NCBI RefSeq assembly: GCF_012489685.1
Contig: NC_080042.1
Coordinates: 41,282,066-41,346,065, forward strand
Origin: Lotus japonicus
Taxonomy: Eukaryota; Streptophyta; Magnoliopsida; Fabales; Fabaceae
Length of the DNA: 64,000 nt
Direction: 5' to 3'
Part shown: piece after piece, positions 20,656 through 32,935 of the stretch
Layout: the number at the start of each line of letters is the position of its first letter
Numbering within the stretch: position 1 is the stretch's first letter
Translations under genes and position numbers: made by a program
The notes under the pieces: model-generated
What the model saw: only the letters and a program-made list of their open reading frames with translations
What the model was told of the DNA's origin: nothing
Databases searched by the model: none

Positions 20656-23555
20656 CTAAGGCTTGGTAGTGCGACGCAGAAGTTCTTGAAGAGCTCGATT
20701 CATATCGATCAGGAGAGTCTCATGAGAGTTGAGACGTTGTTGCAAAATGTCAAGTCTGGTGGAACTTGGTTGTGTAGAAGTAGAGGGAACATCCTGAGCA
20801 GAGTGAGGGGCTTGAGTGGATTGAGAATCAGCATGTGTGAAAAGCACTGGTGCAAGAGCTTGACATCTGAGAGCTTCAGCTTCAGCTTCTAGCCTTTCAG
20901 CTTCTAACTTTGCATTTGCAATTCTCTCAGCCTCTAGACGAGCAGCTTCTTCTGCTTGTTCTTTCTTTCTTCTGGCTTCCTCAACAGCTTCAAGTAACTC
21001 AACTCTTAGCTGTTGTTCATGCAGAGCCACCCTTCTGTTTAAAAGCTTCCTAGCAGCCTCAATCCTCTAATCCCTTTCCGCGGTGAGATGACTCATCATA
21101 ATAGGAACTTGAGCAATTATCCAATCACTCAGACGATTCCATTCCTCAGCAACAGAGTCAGGATCCTCACTTAGGTCAGTGTGACCTTGGATGTTGCGAA
21201 TCATCAGAGATGCTTCATGATTAAACACACTGATGCACTCAAGTAGGGAGTTTGGCTTGATGTAGGTATAGGGAACAATGGAAAGATTGGTTTCAGGAGA
21301 AGTGGGGTGGTTGCTGCTATTGGCCTCAGAAGCACCTTGAGGAGAACCAACATCTAAGGTTTGGACATTTGAAGTGTGGGTCTCAAGGTTTGGTTCAGAG
21401 GTTTCAACCTGAGGGTGTGGTGATCTAACCGAAGAGTGGTTAGATACTGAGTTTTCTGGTTCTGGTTGAATGGGTTCTTGTTGTATTGGTTCTGGTTGGA
21501 TTTGTTGAGCTAAAGGGTCTGCTTCATTCAGACGGACAACAGGTATAGGATGATCTAGGTCAACTAGAAGTTCTGGTCTAGGTCCAGGGTATCTCCTAGG
21601 GCTTGGTACAGTGAGGTAGTACTCAGGAATGGCAGACTCTTTTTCCTCCGCAATTTCAACAAATTTTCGAACAGATTCAGAGTTATTTGAGGGTGAGGAG
21701 TCAGCAACGTTGGTAGGAAAAGATACAGAAGTATAGGGAGTTGAGGAATCTGTATCAGTGGTTCTGCGAACAGGACGTTGTGATGCTCTGGGGACAGTGT
21801 GATAAGAAAGTCTGGGTTCAGGTTCAGATTGTTCAAGAATAATCAGTTCAGAGGTTTGTGGGTTGTATTGAATGGTTATTGGTGAGGTAGGTTCAGAGGG
21901 TCTTGGAGTCTGAAGCATATTCCATAGAGGAGCTTCTTGTTGAGAAGGTTGGAAAAATGAAGACCTTGGTGAAGTGGGTGGAGAAGTGGTTTGGTCAGCT
22001 GGTTGAGACTCTGGAATAGGATCGAGTTGGGTGGCAGTGCGGTTAAGGAGAGCAGAGATGGGAAGTGTATCAAGTGAATTTAAATCATCATCAGGATCAT
22101 TAACAGCAGACTTACTTGATGATTGCACTGCAGACCTAGTCACTCTGGCAGAAGTCTCCATTCTGATTACTATAGCAGCTGGTTCCACACGGGTTGGCTT
22201 CTCCACAATCCTGACTTGCTTCTTTTTCTTATTAGGTGGAGGAGCATCATCATCATCACCATCAGATGGAACATCTGGTGTGGTGGGTTACTCGTGCTTC
22301 CTCTTAGGGTTGTCAGCCTTCTTCTTCTTCTTCTTCTGACCATCAGAAGGATCAGACTCCTCAGAGGATTCCTCCAAAACGATTTTTCTCTTAGTCTTTT
22401 TCTTGGGAGGAGAATCAAACTCTGGAGCTGGTGGCAGGGTTCTGAAGAACTCGTCCACATCGATCTCATAACCTTGTCGCCTCAAATCATCAATGTAGCA
22501 CAAGATTGCAGTCGGATCATCTGCTTGGGACCAAAGAGGATAATCAGTCAGAGGGACTCTTCTCTTTCTGATTTCATTAGAAGTATCCTCATGAGCAGGT
22601 GCAACCTTGGTTTTGACTAATCCCATTTTCTTCAAGGAAGTGGAGGTAAAGACATCACTTGCAATAGTTGACGGATCCTCTGTGCATCCTGCTTTAATCA
22701 GATCTTCTATTAGCTTGCTCTCAATGAAGAGATCTGATAGTAATCTTCCAAACGGAATGTACTTGATGACAGACTTGAGAGAGGCAGTTGTTCTGGATTT
22801 CCTGATACACTCTTTGAGGTAAGAGAACAGGAAGAAGGGAAGGCAGATCTTCTGATGATCCTGAATGAAGAACAACATCACTTTTTGACAAAAGTTGATG
22901 TAGTCTGGAGAGCTTCCCTTTGGTCTCTGGTTAATGCAGTGAAGCAGAATCTTGTGCCAAATCCTCAGCTTTGGATGAAGATCCACTACCTTGTAGTCAC
23001 TCTTGCCAGGCTTATAGTTTGTGTAGAGAGCCTGGTTGGTTTGGTCCTTTGTCCTGGGTTTCACCTTTGATTCCGTCAGTTGGAATCTATAGCCTGTGCC
23101 AGTGTGTGCACCCAGAAGATCAACAATTGACTTCTCTGTGATAATGATCCTTCTGCCAGCAATGTAAGAAACCACTTGAGTGTCGTCGCAGTCGGCATGC
23201 TTCCAAATTCCTTGACCAATTTGACATAAACTGGGCCTCGAAGCCTGTTGAAGTATTCTTCCCAGCCTTGAACACGAACGTCAGGACGAAGATCACACCC
23301 ATTTGCAGCAATATTGTCCAGGTCGAATCTCCACTCAGCAAGAACCTGGAGATCACTAGGAGGGTAGACACAAGTCACGGAACAGCCCCTTTGAGCAAGA
23401 GGAATCATCTGCTCTTGAGTTTGAGGTTGGGCTTGAGCTTGGGGTTGAGGTTGATTTCTCTGATTTGCAGAAGCTGACTGACCGGTAATTTGACCTACTT
23501 CAAGAATTGGAAATTTCCTTCCGTCGACGGTTTCTCCTCTAGTAGATTTCACCAT
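20656..23555 (-). pseudogene. Sirevirus A env-like ORF, broken
   Basis: It begins MVKSTRGETVDGRKFPI at 23555. The frame shifts once between 23175 and 23076 and then continues in one phase, with in-frame stops at 22288-22290 (TAA) and 21067-21069 (TAG), to its end at 20656. Total is about 965 codons. Visible parts: a Gln-rich stretch, a globular region with PDVRVQGWEEYFNRL, a region with HKILLHCINQRPKG, Lys-rich runs (PKKKTKRK, KKKKKK), a long Ser/Pro/Glu-rich segment and a C-terminal coiled coil (EEARRKKEQAEEAARLEAER). The place after copia pol matches the env-like ORF of SIRE1. Membrane-envelope function is unproven for these proteins, and I see no clear signal peptide or transmembrane anchor. 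Confidence 0.75.
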
Positions 23556-23989
23556 CTTTGATCGGTTGAAGGTTTGGGTCGAAGAGAGGGGATGAATGAA
23601 GAAAGAGAGAGATCGTGGGGACAAGGATTTTGCAAACCGAAGAGAGAGAGAGTAAAACAGAAGTGATGGAGAACGTGTGTGTATAGTGGTTTTTTGAAAA
23701 TAACCGTTGTTGGTTAAAAAAAAAAAAGATAAAATCAACGGTTAAGAAACTAAAGTTATCATAGCAGCAGCTAATACGAATAGCACACGTTGGAGAGAAG
23801 CACATCAACACTCATTACAACAGACTGTCAGCACGGGCACAAGGAACGATGTATCATAGCAACTGACACACGTTTACTATCTCAACTTCAGAGCGAGCAC
23901 CAATGGGTACTTAAACTCTGATGGAGTTACCTTCTAAACTAGACATCTTCTGATAGAGAAGCATCATAGTCAGAGGTTCTGATCCATCT
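23556..23989 (-). other. Sirevirus A spacer between pol and env-like ORF
   Basis: About 430 bp of non-coding DNA between the pol stop (23990-23992) and the env-like start. It contains an A-run at about 23717 and, on the minus strand, a pyrimidine-rich stretch just before the env-like ATG that could hold a 3' splice site. A spliced subgenomic RNA has been proposed for env-like ORFs of this kind; nothing here proves it. Confidence 0.4.
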
Positions 23990-24192
23990 TCATGCTGGAC
24001 AAAAGTCCATATTCAGATTTTTTAGAATGAAATTAAATCTATCCTCTGCTAAGGGCTTTGTAAAGATATCTGCCCATTGATGGTCAATATCAACAAACTT
24101 CAGAAGAAGTACGCCCTTCTGTACAGAATCTCTAATAAAATGATACTTTACCTCAATGTGCTTTTCCCTTGAATGTAAGATAGGATTCTTAC
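23990..24192 (-). pseudogene. Sirevirus A RNase H C-terminus
   Basis: The last part of copia pol, cut off from the rest by the F3 solo LTR. Recognisable words are REKHIEVKYHFIRD, HQWADIFTKPL and NMDFCPA followed by TGA at 23990-23992. The TSD CTTAC occupies 24188-24192. Confidence 0.85.
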
Positions 24193-24659
24193 TGTAACAC
24201 CCCGATTTCCAGGTGTCACTTTAGTAACTAAAAATAAACTTTACGCGGAAAACAGGTAATTTTTTTTCCGTTTGATTCCTTTTAATTAAAGCGATAGAAA
24301 ATAAAGACATAACCCAACAACTAAACTAACCGATATACAAACATATATACATGTACAGCCTCAGCTGCACGTCAACGTCACGCGCACTCGCAGTGACCTC
24401 AAAGAAGTGTGCCCGTAGGCAAATATGTACAGAACCAGTATGTAAGTAAGAAAGATCATAAGTACAGTCATCCAAGAGAAAGTCGACTCCAAAAATGGCC
24501 TCAACAAAAGCCCCTATAATCCGACAGACTCTCTGTGATTCCTCATCAAAAGAACCACACAAAAAGCCATGCATCGGGAACCTACCTTATCCCAAAAGTA
24601 AGGCGAATCAGAGCTCTACACAAAATATGACGCTGCCTAACCTACCCTCCCAGTGCCGC

Positions 24660-25328
24660 TCATAGCTCCTCCTCCTCTCCCTCATCGCTCGGCCAGTAGC
24701 TGTCCCAACTGCTGTCGGAGTCCGAGTCGGAATCCACCGTGATCATCTTGGTGTCCAAGTCCACGACCTCCCTCCTAACTGTCCTGCGCACCGTCCTAGT
24801 CAAGCCCGTCTCAACATCCACCTCTCCAGTAAGAACATCCTCCTCCACCACCCGAACCAGGGGATCCACACGGTAGCCGTGCGATGGAGTAAAAGGAAAG
24901 CGACGTGAGGCAGATGGAACAACAGACTCCCTCTTCGGCAGCATGAGCCTCGAGGACGACGCCACGTCGGTAGGATCGATAGCAGTAGCAGGAGGTGGCG
25001 CAACAGGTGTAACAACATCAATCTCGATCTCAGCTGGGTCCTCGTCATCAGAAGAAGATGAAGTCGGAGGTGGTGCAGGTGGTCCTCGACCAGTACCTGG
25101 TCCACAGCGAACTGAAGGCGGCAAGTCAAAGCTCAGCTCCATGCGTCGTAGCACTCCCCTCGTCAAACGTCCACACTCGTCTGTCCGGTCCTCCATGACC
25201 CTTCCCCGGTACGTCGCTCGGTGACCCGCAACATCGATCACCCAAGCGGTGGGGGCATGACGGTCCACCATCTCATACCTGATCCCCCCCGAGGGAGAGA
25301 CCATCGAAAACCAGTCCGCCATCGACAT
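24660..25328 (-). CDS. LTR-encoded ORF, family F3 (unknown function)
   Basis: This 222-codon ORF runs from the ATG in CTGCCAGATG; the frame is open 11 codons further upstream. It has MSMADWFSMV, PSGGIRYEMVD, AWVIDVAGHRATYRGR, VMEDRTD, GVLRR, SFDLPPSVRCGPG, then a Pro/Ser-rich linker with SSSSDDEDPAEIE, a middle segment absent from F2 (PKRESVVPSASRRFPF) and the tail DSDSDSDSSWDSYWPSDEGEEEEL. About 51 of the first 78 residues match the E1 copy by eye, and substitutions are often conservative (I/V, D/N). No stop or frameshift interrupts it. I recognise no domain. It is sense to the LTR and ends about 470 bp from the LTR's 3' edge, as in F2. Confidence 0.6.
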   Translation of the reverse strand: MSMADWFSMVSPSGGIRYEMVDRHAPTAWVIDVAGHRATYRGRVMEDRTDECGRLTRGVLRRMELSFDLPPSVRCGPGTGRGPPAPPPTSSSSDDEDPAEIEIDVVTPVAPPPATAIDPTDVASSSRLMLPKRESVVPSASRRFPFTPSHGYRVDPLVRVVEEDVLTGEVDVETGLTRTVRRTVRREVVDLDTKMITVDSDSDSDSSWDSYWPSDEGEEEEL

Positions 25329-25446
25329 CTGGCAGCAGGCCGACCGCCCAAACACAAACATGAAACCAAAGCCAAAGCGCTAGGGTCAACTCACGGAATA
25401 AAGTAATTATACACTCAACATGTGATTGGGGTATAGATATATATGT

Positions 25447-25448
<2 letters not shown>

Positions 25449-25519
<71 letters not shown>
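25449..25519. repeat. (AT)n microsatellite
   Basis: About 35 AT dinucleotides without interruption, located roughly 60 bp before the leader motif of the F3 LTR ORF on the minus strand. A shorter TA run stands at the same place in the F2 solo LTR (14512-14532). An expanded TATA element is one reading. An 86-codon ORF of alternating Ile/Tyr across it is an artefact. Confidence 0.97.
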
Positions 25520-25524
<5 letters not shown>

Positions 25525-27474
25525 TCCTAGCATGTTATTGGCTCTAACAATGCTTCAATAATTCAAATAGCATACAATTCCAGTCAGAGTGAATGTATGC
25601 GTGAAATGCAATTCAATATGATCCGGATAGTTCAGGTGGGATGGGCACCATCGAGTCAGTCCTAACACCGGCCTAATGTTTAACCATTTTTGCTCAGGTG
25701 TCACTAACAACCCATGCATAGTCGGATCAGCCCCAACCACCCTAGGTCGTGCCACTCTGGCCGCTATGCCGAAGATACACCCAGGTGTTCTTCGATGAAG
25801 GCAATCCCCAACCTACCTGAAGCATGCCCGTTCTTCACCATTCGTGAAGCATTCCCGTTCTTCACCGAGGCCCAATCTTTCGATTGTACAAACCCCGAAT
25901 GATGCATGATGCAATATGGTTAGCCAAACATCGAATCGTCCTCCCAACGCAAGTGTTTAGCTCAAAACCCAATCTCGAACCCAGAGTTTAGTGTCGGTCA
26001 ATACAACACAACTCCAACAACAAGAGTACTAAAGTACTCGGTGACTTTCAATCATCACCGTCGCTCACCCCTCCCCCCCCTTGGTGTCAAGCAATTCTCC
26101 AGAATCCACAACAAAAGTCGACTTTTCCCCGTCTTTCGCAATTATTTTCCCCTTTAGTTTTCCTATGTTTATTCGTTAATAAAAATGTTTCGAATTGAAT
26201 TAGTCAAGTTATGAGTTTAGTTCTCGAAGTCTAAGCTTCCCAAAGTCTCTAGTTTTCAAAATTCTATTCATTCTAAGTTTTTCAAAAACTCACCCAAAAG
26301 AAATTCCCGGGGAAAGTCTATGTATACCAACGAATGGCTAAGTCTCAAACCCCACATTTGAACTTGCCTAGGGTTGCTTCCCCAACCCGAAATATCAAAG
26401 ATAACCAGTTCATTGATTCCCCACTCCGAAGTCGCGTCAAAACGCACAATTCAACAACATCTCAATATCATATAAGTTATGGAAAATATCATAAGATTAG
26501 TTCATCATCATAATCAATATCAAAGTAAAGCATAAGTTGAATTTATCGACGCCTATCATGCAGTCTTAGCTAAAAGGTAAGTTGCCCTAACCTCGAGTTG
26601 CTCCAGCCTCGTGGTCTAAGTTTCCTTCACACAATTGCTCTGAGAAACCCAAAGTTCCTGCAACTGAACCTCGGAGAAAACAAAGTAGAAATCCAAACAG
26701 AATCGATTAGCTCGATCACAATACAACTTATTAACGATAGACAAAGCATTGAAGCTTCAGAATACAACAATCGGGTACGAAAAGACAAGTTTTCGAAAAC
26801 AAAAACTCCCCCCCCCCCCCTCACTAACATGCTCTCGGCCAAAAGAGGAAAAGAGCTCCGGCTCTTTTTCTTCGATCTAATCTGATTACAAGGTAGTTTT
26901 AGGGTAAAACTAAGGTAAAGAAACTGTCGGAAAAATTTTCGGACGATCGGATCAAAATACGGCTATTCAGAGGCGTTTTGGTCCAAAATAAAAACTCAAA
27001 ACCTCAAAGTTAAAACTTCGAAAAACAAATTTGACAGCGATGTTCCTAACGAAATTTGTAGCAAATAATCCTAAAGGCACGAAATCGAATTGCGACTTTT
27101 CGACATTAAAGTTTCGAAATGTGCGTAAAAAGGGTTTTGAATCAGTTTTTCAGATCCTTGACAACTCGATCAAAATCGGCGAACAACGGCGAGTGTTCTA
27201 GGCTCTTGGGCAAGCACAGAAGATATCCCAAGCGAAAAATCAAGAAAAACGGATAGTTTTACGAAAAGCTCGAAACTTTGAGCACAGAAAGAGATATAGA
27301 AACGCAATAGAAACAATGATCAGAGGTAAGAATCAAGCTAGTTACCTCGATACCTTGAAGTAGGGACAAACAGCTCGAAGATCGGTCAAGTTTCGGCGAA
27401 AATCTCCTCTCCTCCTTTCTCTCCTCAACTCGCGGCCTCTTGGTGGGTTCTGTGAAGATATTTTGAATTTTTCA

Positions 27475-27520
27475 ACAATTTATAGGAAGGTGAAATCGCG
27501 GGAAAATGAAAATTTCGCGA
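27475..27520 (-). promoter_or_regulatory. E2F-like sites plus TATA box in F3 LTR
   Basis: In minus sense TCGCGAAATTTTCATTTTCC continues into CGCG, then CCTATAAATTG. The pair of CGCG sites and the TATA box keep the order and nearly the spacing of the F2 block, although the flanking sequence differs. Confidence 0.5.
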
Positions 27521-28164
27521 TTCCGATTTTTGCAGCACGTTCATCGATGAATTCTAAGAGAGATTCTGGCGACAGAATTCCAGAACTCAAAACAAATCTC
27601 TATAATTAAGGAAAAACGATCCCTAAAACCCCAAAAGCGGTGTAAGTTAATCTGTCCCGAAAAACTACTTTTTACTGTGAAGGTCAGACGACAAAACTTC
27701 CTTCTGAAGAAATATTGGAAACATCGAAACAAATCTGGTAACACGGACGGAAACTTCGTTAAAAGCTCCGAATAGAAAAAGTCTTCATTCAGTGATTGAA
27801 TTTAGGGTTTTGAAGCAAAGAAATTAGCGTCGTCGGACTTCCGAGAAGTGAATACTATCGTGCATACAGTCCAGGGTTCCGAAATGAAACACTGGTGAAC
27901 TTTTTAATTTTCCAAGGATTTGAAATCTCACTTAAACGTTGCTTTAACAGCGAAATTAGCCTATTCTAGACACTCTCGCCATAAGGCAGGTGTGCAGACG
28001 ACTCGCACTAACTCCTAAAACAACTATGAAACCTTCCTCAAGCAATTCCTGAGTTTTCTTCCTCATTACTCTTTCTCAAACATCAAACTCCTATCACGCT
28101 TACACTGATTCTACACGTGAGTCGGAAATTAAACTTGCTCTGTAAATCCAGGTCTTACACTTAC

Positions 28165-31064
28165 TCAGTGAGATTTCCGCAGTGTTATCACAATAGATTG
28201 AAATATTGCTCTCAAGGATTTGATAATCCTCCAGCTGATGTTTCATCCAGAGCATCTGAGTGCTGCATATTGCTGCTGAGATATATTCTGCCTCTGCAGT
28301 AGATAGTGCAATGGTTGATTGTCTCTTGCTTGCCCATGAGACTAAGTTGCTTCCCAGAAATTGACAGTTTCCAGTAGTGTTTTTTCTCTCTGTTCTATCT
28401 CCAGCATAATCAGCATCTCAATAACCTGAAAGCTTATACTCTGATGTTTTCTTATACATCAAGCCAAGGTTAGTGGTACCTTTCAGATATCTCAAGATCC
28501 TCTTAACATCAGTTAAGTGGGTTTCCCTTGGATCTGATTGGAAACGAGCACATAAATGAACACTAAACAAAATATATGGCCTAGATGCAGTTAAGTATAG
28601 AAGTGATCCTATCATACAACGATAGAGCTTCTAACAAACTTTACCACTTTGCATCTTCCTTTTCCAGGATGCATGTAGGATGCATTGGAGTTTTGGCAAC
28701 TGTAGATTCCAGCATATTGAACTTCTTCAGAAGTTCTTTATTGTACTTGCTCTGATGGATATATGTTCCTTCTAGTGTTTGATCAACTTGTATTCCCAGA
28801 GAGTACTTGAGTTCTCCCATCATACTCATCTCAAATTCAGCCTGCATCATCTTAGAAAATTCTTTGCATAGAGATTGATTAGCAGAACCAAATATAATAT
28901 CATCTACATAAATTTGCACAATTAAGATATCATCTTTGTAAGTTTTGCAAAAGAGAGTTGAATCTACTTTACCCCTTACAAACTCATTTTCCAGAAGGAA
29001 TGAGCTAAGTCTCTCATACCATGCTCTGGGAGCTTGCTTCAGACCATAGAGAGATTTCTTCAATTTGAAAACATGGTCCGGATTCTTCTCATCTTCAAAA
29101 CCTGGGGGTTGATGAACATAGACTTCCTCTGAGATGTAACCGTTTAAGAAGGAACTCTTAACATCCATCTGGTGCAGAACTCTGTTGTGATTCACTGAGA
29201 AGGAGATCAACAGTCTGATTGCTTCTAGTCTTGCTACTGGAGCAAATGTTTCAGTATAATCTATTCCTTCCTGCTGACTGTAGCCTTGAGCAACTAGCCT
29301 TGCCTTGTTTCTGACTACTTCACCTTTCTCATTCAACTTGTTTCTAAATACCCATTTGGTTCCAATTACGTGAACACTTTGAGGTTTCTTCACTAAGCTC
29401 CAAACATCATTCTTGGAAAACTGATTCAGTTCTTCTTCCATAGCCAGAATCCAGTCCTTGTCTTGAAGAGCTTCATCAATTGACTTGGGTTCAATTAAGG
29501 ACACCAATCCCTTCAGACTGAGCAAGGTCTCTTCAGAGGGTCTGAAGGCTGATCTGGTTCTGACTGGTTCATCTTTATTGCCCAGAATCAATTCCTTAGG
29601 ATGAGCTGCAGTGATTCTGCTCTTCTTCTGAGACTGTGAATCAGAGGGACCAGCTTCTTCTGGTTCATCTTCCTCTGGCTCAACTTCCTCTGGAGCTTTG
29701 CCTTTGTCAGAAACACTTATACTTAAATCTGCAAATTTCTCAACTAGCTTTGACTGATCAGAGTCAAGCTTATCATCAAATCTAACATGAATAGATTCTT
29801 CAATTGTTTTAACATCAGTATTATAAAATCTGAAACCTTTAGAACGATCAGAATAACCAAGCAATAGACATTTAGAAGACTTAGCATCAAATTTATGCAA
29901 TCTATCCTTAGTATTAAGAACATAACAAACACAACCAAAAGGATGAAAATAAGAAATGTTGGGTTTTATATTCTTCCACAATTCATAAGGAGTCTTATTC
30001 AGAATTGGTCTCACAGAGATTCTGTTCTGAATGTAACATGCTGTGTTTACTGCCTCTGCCCAAAAGTGCTTTGCCATGCCAATTTCATGGAGCATAGTTC
30101 TAGCCATCTCCTGAAGAGTTCTGTTCTTCCTCTCAACAACACCATTTTGTTGTGGAGTTCTAGGACAAGAGAAATCATGTGCAATTCCATAGGAATCAAA
30201 CAGACTCTCAAACTTGTCATTCTCAAACTCTCCACCATGGTCACTTCTAACACGCACAATCCTACAAGCCTTCTCGTTTTGCACTTGGGTTATGAAGGCA
30301 GAGAACACAGAATGAGACTCATCCTTGCGGGTTAGATATTTTACCCATGTCCAGCGGCTATAGTCGTCAACAATGACCATCCCATATCTCTTGCCACCTA
30401 TAGACTCAGTTTTCACTGGTCCAAACAGGTCGATATGCAGAAGTTCCAACGGCCTTGAGGTTGAGACAACATTATTTTCCTTGAAAGGGACTTTTGTGAA
30501 TTTGCCTTTCTGACATGCTTCACAAAGAGCTTCTGAAGAAAACTTCAGAGTGGGTAAGCCCCTGACAAGGTTTAGCTTACTCAGCTGAGAAATCTTTCTC
30601 ATGCTAGCATGCCCTAACCGTCTATACCATACCCACTGCTCTTCATTAACAAAAAGAAGGCACTTCACATTCTGAGATTCCAACTCAGATAATCTGATTT
30701 TATAAATGTTGTTCTTCCTCTTGCTGTTAAAAAGAACAAAGCCATCGATCTGACTTACAGCCCGGTAGGACTTTTGATTGAAAATAACATTATAACCCTT
30801 GTTAGCTAATTGACTTATAGACAATAAGTTATGTGTTAAGCCATCTACCAATAACACATTATCAATGCATGGTCTACTATCTACACAAATAGTACCAGTA
30901 CCAACAATTTTACCCTTTTCGTTGCCACCAAAGCCAACTTCGCCTCCAGGCTTAAGTTTTAGCTCTTGGAACATACGCCTTTCTCCCGTCATGTGACGCG
31001 AGCATCCACTGTCCAGATACCATGATTGGTGTTTCAGTGGAGCCATCAAGGATATCTGCAACAT
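28165..31064 (-). pseudogene. Sirevirus A pol: protease, integrase, RT, RNase H
   Basis: The main open part (31064-28641, 807 codons) has the protease site LDSGCSRHMTG at about residue 18, a GAG-pre-integrase region with RRLGHAS, the integrase core (HIDLFGPV, VRSDHGGEFEN, PQQNGVVERKNRT) and the RT with KARLVAQGYSQQEG, SLYGLKQAPRAWY and YVDDIIFGS. A frameshift and stop fall between 28641 and 28615. The next part (28615-28418) has MIGSLLYLTASRPYI and ends at a TGA where copia elements usually have Cys in YCDADYAGD. The rest up to 28165 is degraded RNase H. The frame differs from gag (overlap 31064-30952), so gag and pol are not fused here. The copy is non-functional. Confidence 0.92.
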
Positions 31065-32862
31065 AGATAATCTTGTCCTCAGTTACCAACTTTCTGGGTC
31101 CTCTCTTGTTAGTTACCCCAGAGGTTCTGATCACCTTGGGTTTCTCAACATGATAATGTAAAGGAATTTTTGCATGATATTTAGACATGGAGAAGGTTCC
31201 CTTTTTGAGAGGGGGGTTAGCAACTTTAATAGGTAAAGGTTCAGGCAATATAGTACTAGAGGGAACCAAGCATTCATATAATGATCTGGCCTTAGGCACA
31301 GGAGGCTCATTTCTATTTGGTTTAGAATAGCCAATGCCATGCATTCCATTTTTGCTTACGCCATAGATCATTGAAGCCATTAAGCTTCTATCTGCGCTTT
31401 TAGCCAGGAATCTTTGAAAAGACTTTTCATATTTAGATTCATGTTTACTATCAGAGGCATCACAAGCAATTACTTCTTCTAACTTAGCAATTTGGTTCTT
31501 AAGCACAGAGTTAGAATTCACTAAAGCATGATTATCATTTTTCAAATCAGAAATAATTTTCTCATGTTCAGAAGGAGTCTTAGAAGTAGTAGAGAGATCC
31601 TTTTTCAATTTTTTATGCTTAGTCAATAAAGAATTATACTTATCCATAATATCAGACAAGGCATGTTTTAGTTCAGAGGTTGAGAAAGAAGCGAATACCT
31701 CATTTTCATCGTCTGAGTTAGGATCTTCTTCTGATGCTGAGTCAGAGTCAGTTGCTTCCTTTGACTCTGCTCCTTTGTCTTTGACAATAGTCATGAGTCC
31801 TTGAACTTCACCATCAGAGTCAACATCCTCTGACTCTGATTCGTCAAAAGTCACCATCAGACTTTTCTTGGTCTTGAAGTGCTTCTTTGGCTTCTTGTCC
31901 TTTTTCAGCTTTGGACAGTCACTTTTGTAGTGCCCTAATTCCTTGCACTCGAAACATGTGACTTCCTTGATTGAGGACTTCTTCTGGCCTGACGAGGACT
32001 CAGACTTTCCTTTGGCCTTTCCAGAGCCTCTGTACTTACTCTGCCTGTGCTTCCAGATGCGGTTGAGTCTTTTGGAAATCAGAGTCAGCTCATCTTCATC
32101 TGAATCTTCTGATGCTTCTTTAGATTCTTCTGCTTCAGCTTGGAGAGCTTTTGACTTCTCAGATTTAGCCTTCTCAGATATAGATTTCAAGGCTATAGAT
32201 TTCTTCCTCAGATCCTGCATCTTTGAGCGCTTCAGCTCATGGCATTTCAGTATGCCGATGAGTTCTTCTAAACTCATACGCTCAACATCTCTTGTAAGCT
32301 CTATTGAAGTCACTAAAGGCATCCAGCTTTCAGGAAGACTTCTGATGACCCTTATGACATGATCTTTTGTAGTGTAGCTTTCGTTGAGAGGTCTTATTCC
32401 AGCTACAAGCAACTGAAATCTGGAAAACATGTCCTCAATGGACTCGTTGGGTTCCATGATGAAGGATTCATACTTCTGGATCACAGACAGCGCCTTTGAT
32501 TCTTTCACTTTCTTGTTTCCTTCATGAGACATCTTCAGGGATTCAAAGATGCCCTTGGCAAACTCACGATCTGTAATCTTCTGGTACTCTTCGTAGGAAA
32601 TAGCACTAAGAAGAATAGCTCTAGCTTTGTGGTGCTGTGAGTAGAGCTTCTTTTGCTCAGCAGTCATCTCTGATCTGGAAATCTTCTTGCCATCTGCATC
32701 AACTGGACGCTCATAGCCATCCACAATGATATCCCAGAGATCTGCATCGAAGCCCAGAAAGAAACTTTCTATTCTGTCTTTCCAATATTCGAACCTTTGA
32801 CCATCGAACATGGGAGGCTATGCATTGTAGCCATCTTTTTGCATTTCACTGGTGGTAGCCAT
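30952..32862 (-). pseudogene. Sirevirus A gag
   Basis: The likely native start is the ATG at 32862 (MATTSEMQKDGYNA). An in-frame TAG at 32818-32820 follows as codon 15, and the frame then stays open for 619 codons from 32811. It has the copia gag fold region (FEYWKDRIESFF through KVKESKALSVIQKYE), Lys/Glu/Ser-rich segments, one zinc knuckle CFECKELGHYKSDC at about residue 287 and an acidic stretch (SESEDVDSDGE). The long C-terminal extension after the knuckle is usual for Sireviruses. Gag would form the particle that packages element RNA in the cytoplasm. Confidence 0.88.
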
Positions 32863-32920
32863 TTGTTTTTCACACCGGCCCGGATCACTGAACACTGTTA
32901 GTTGTGGTAATCAGAACTTG

Positions 32921-32933
32921 CACTCTGATACCA
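32921..32933 (-). promoter_or_regulatory. primer binding site, initiator tRNA-Met
   Basis: The minus strand reads TGGTATCAGAGTG two bases after the 5' LTR end. This matches the initiator-Met PBS TGGTATCAGAGC except at the end. Confidence 0.9.
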
Positions 32934-32935
32934 AT

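Larger units (their letters stand above)
24193..28159 (-). mobile_element. solo LTR, gypsy family F3 (3967 bp)
   Basis: It starts TGTAACACCCCG and ends CCAGGTCTTACA, with the perfect duplication CTTAC (24188-24192, 28160-28164), inside the RNase H region of Sirevirus A. It is the innermost and so youngest layer of the four-level nest. Layout in minus sense: LTR start at 28159, E2F-like/TATA block at 27517-27475, donor-like site near 26592, (AT)n tract at 25449-25519, leader motif GTTGACCCTAGC near 25388, and the LTR ORF 25328-24660. Family F3 resembles F2 in this layout and in the ends but differs over most of its length. Confidence 0.95.

Noticed and set aside
22031..22620. Plus ORFs opposite the env-like gene
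   Set aside because: Ser/Leu/Phe-rich mirror images of the Lys/Ser/Glu-rich env-like coding strand; typical shadows.
25273..25533. 86-codon ORF of Ile-Tyr repeats
   Set aside because: Translation of the AT microsatellite.
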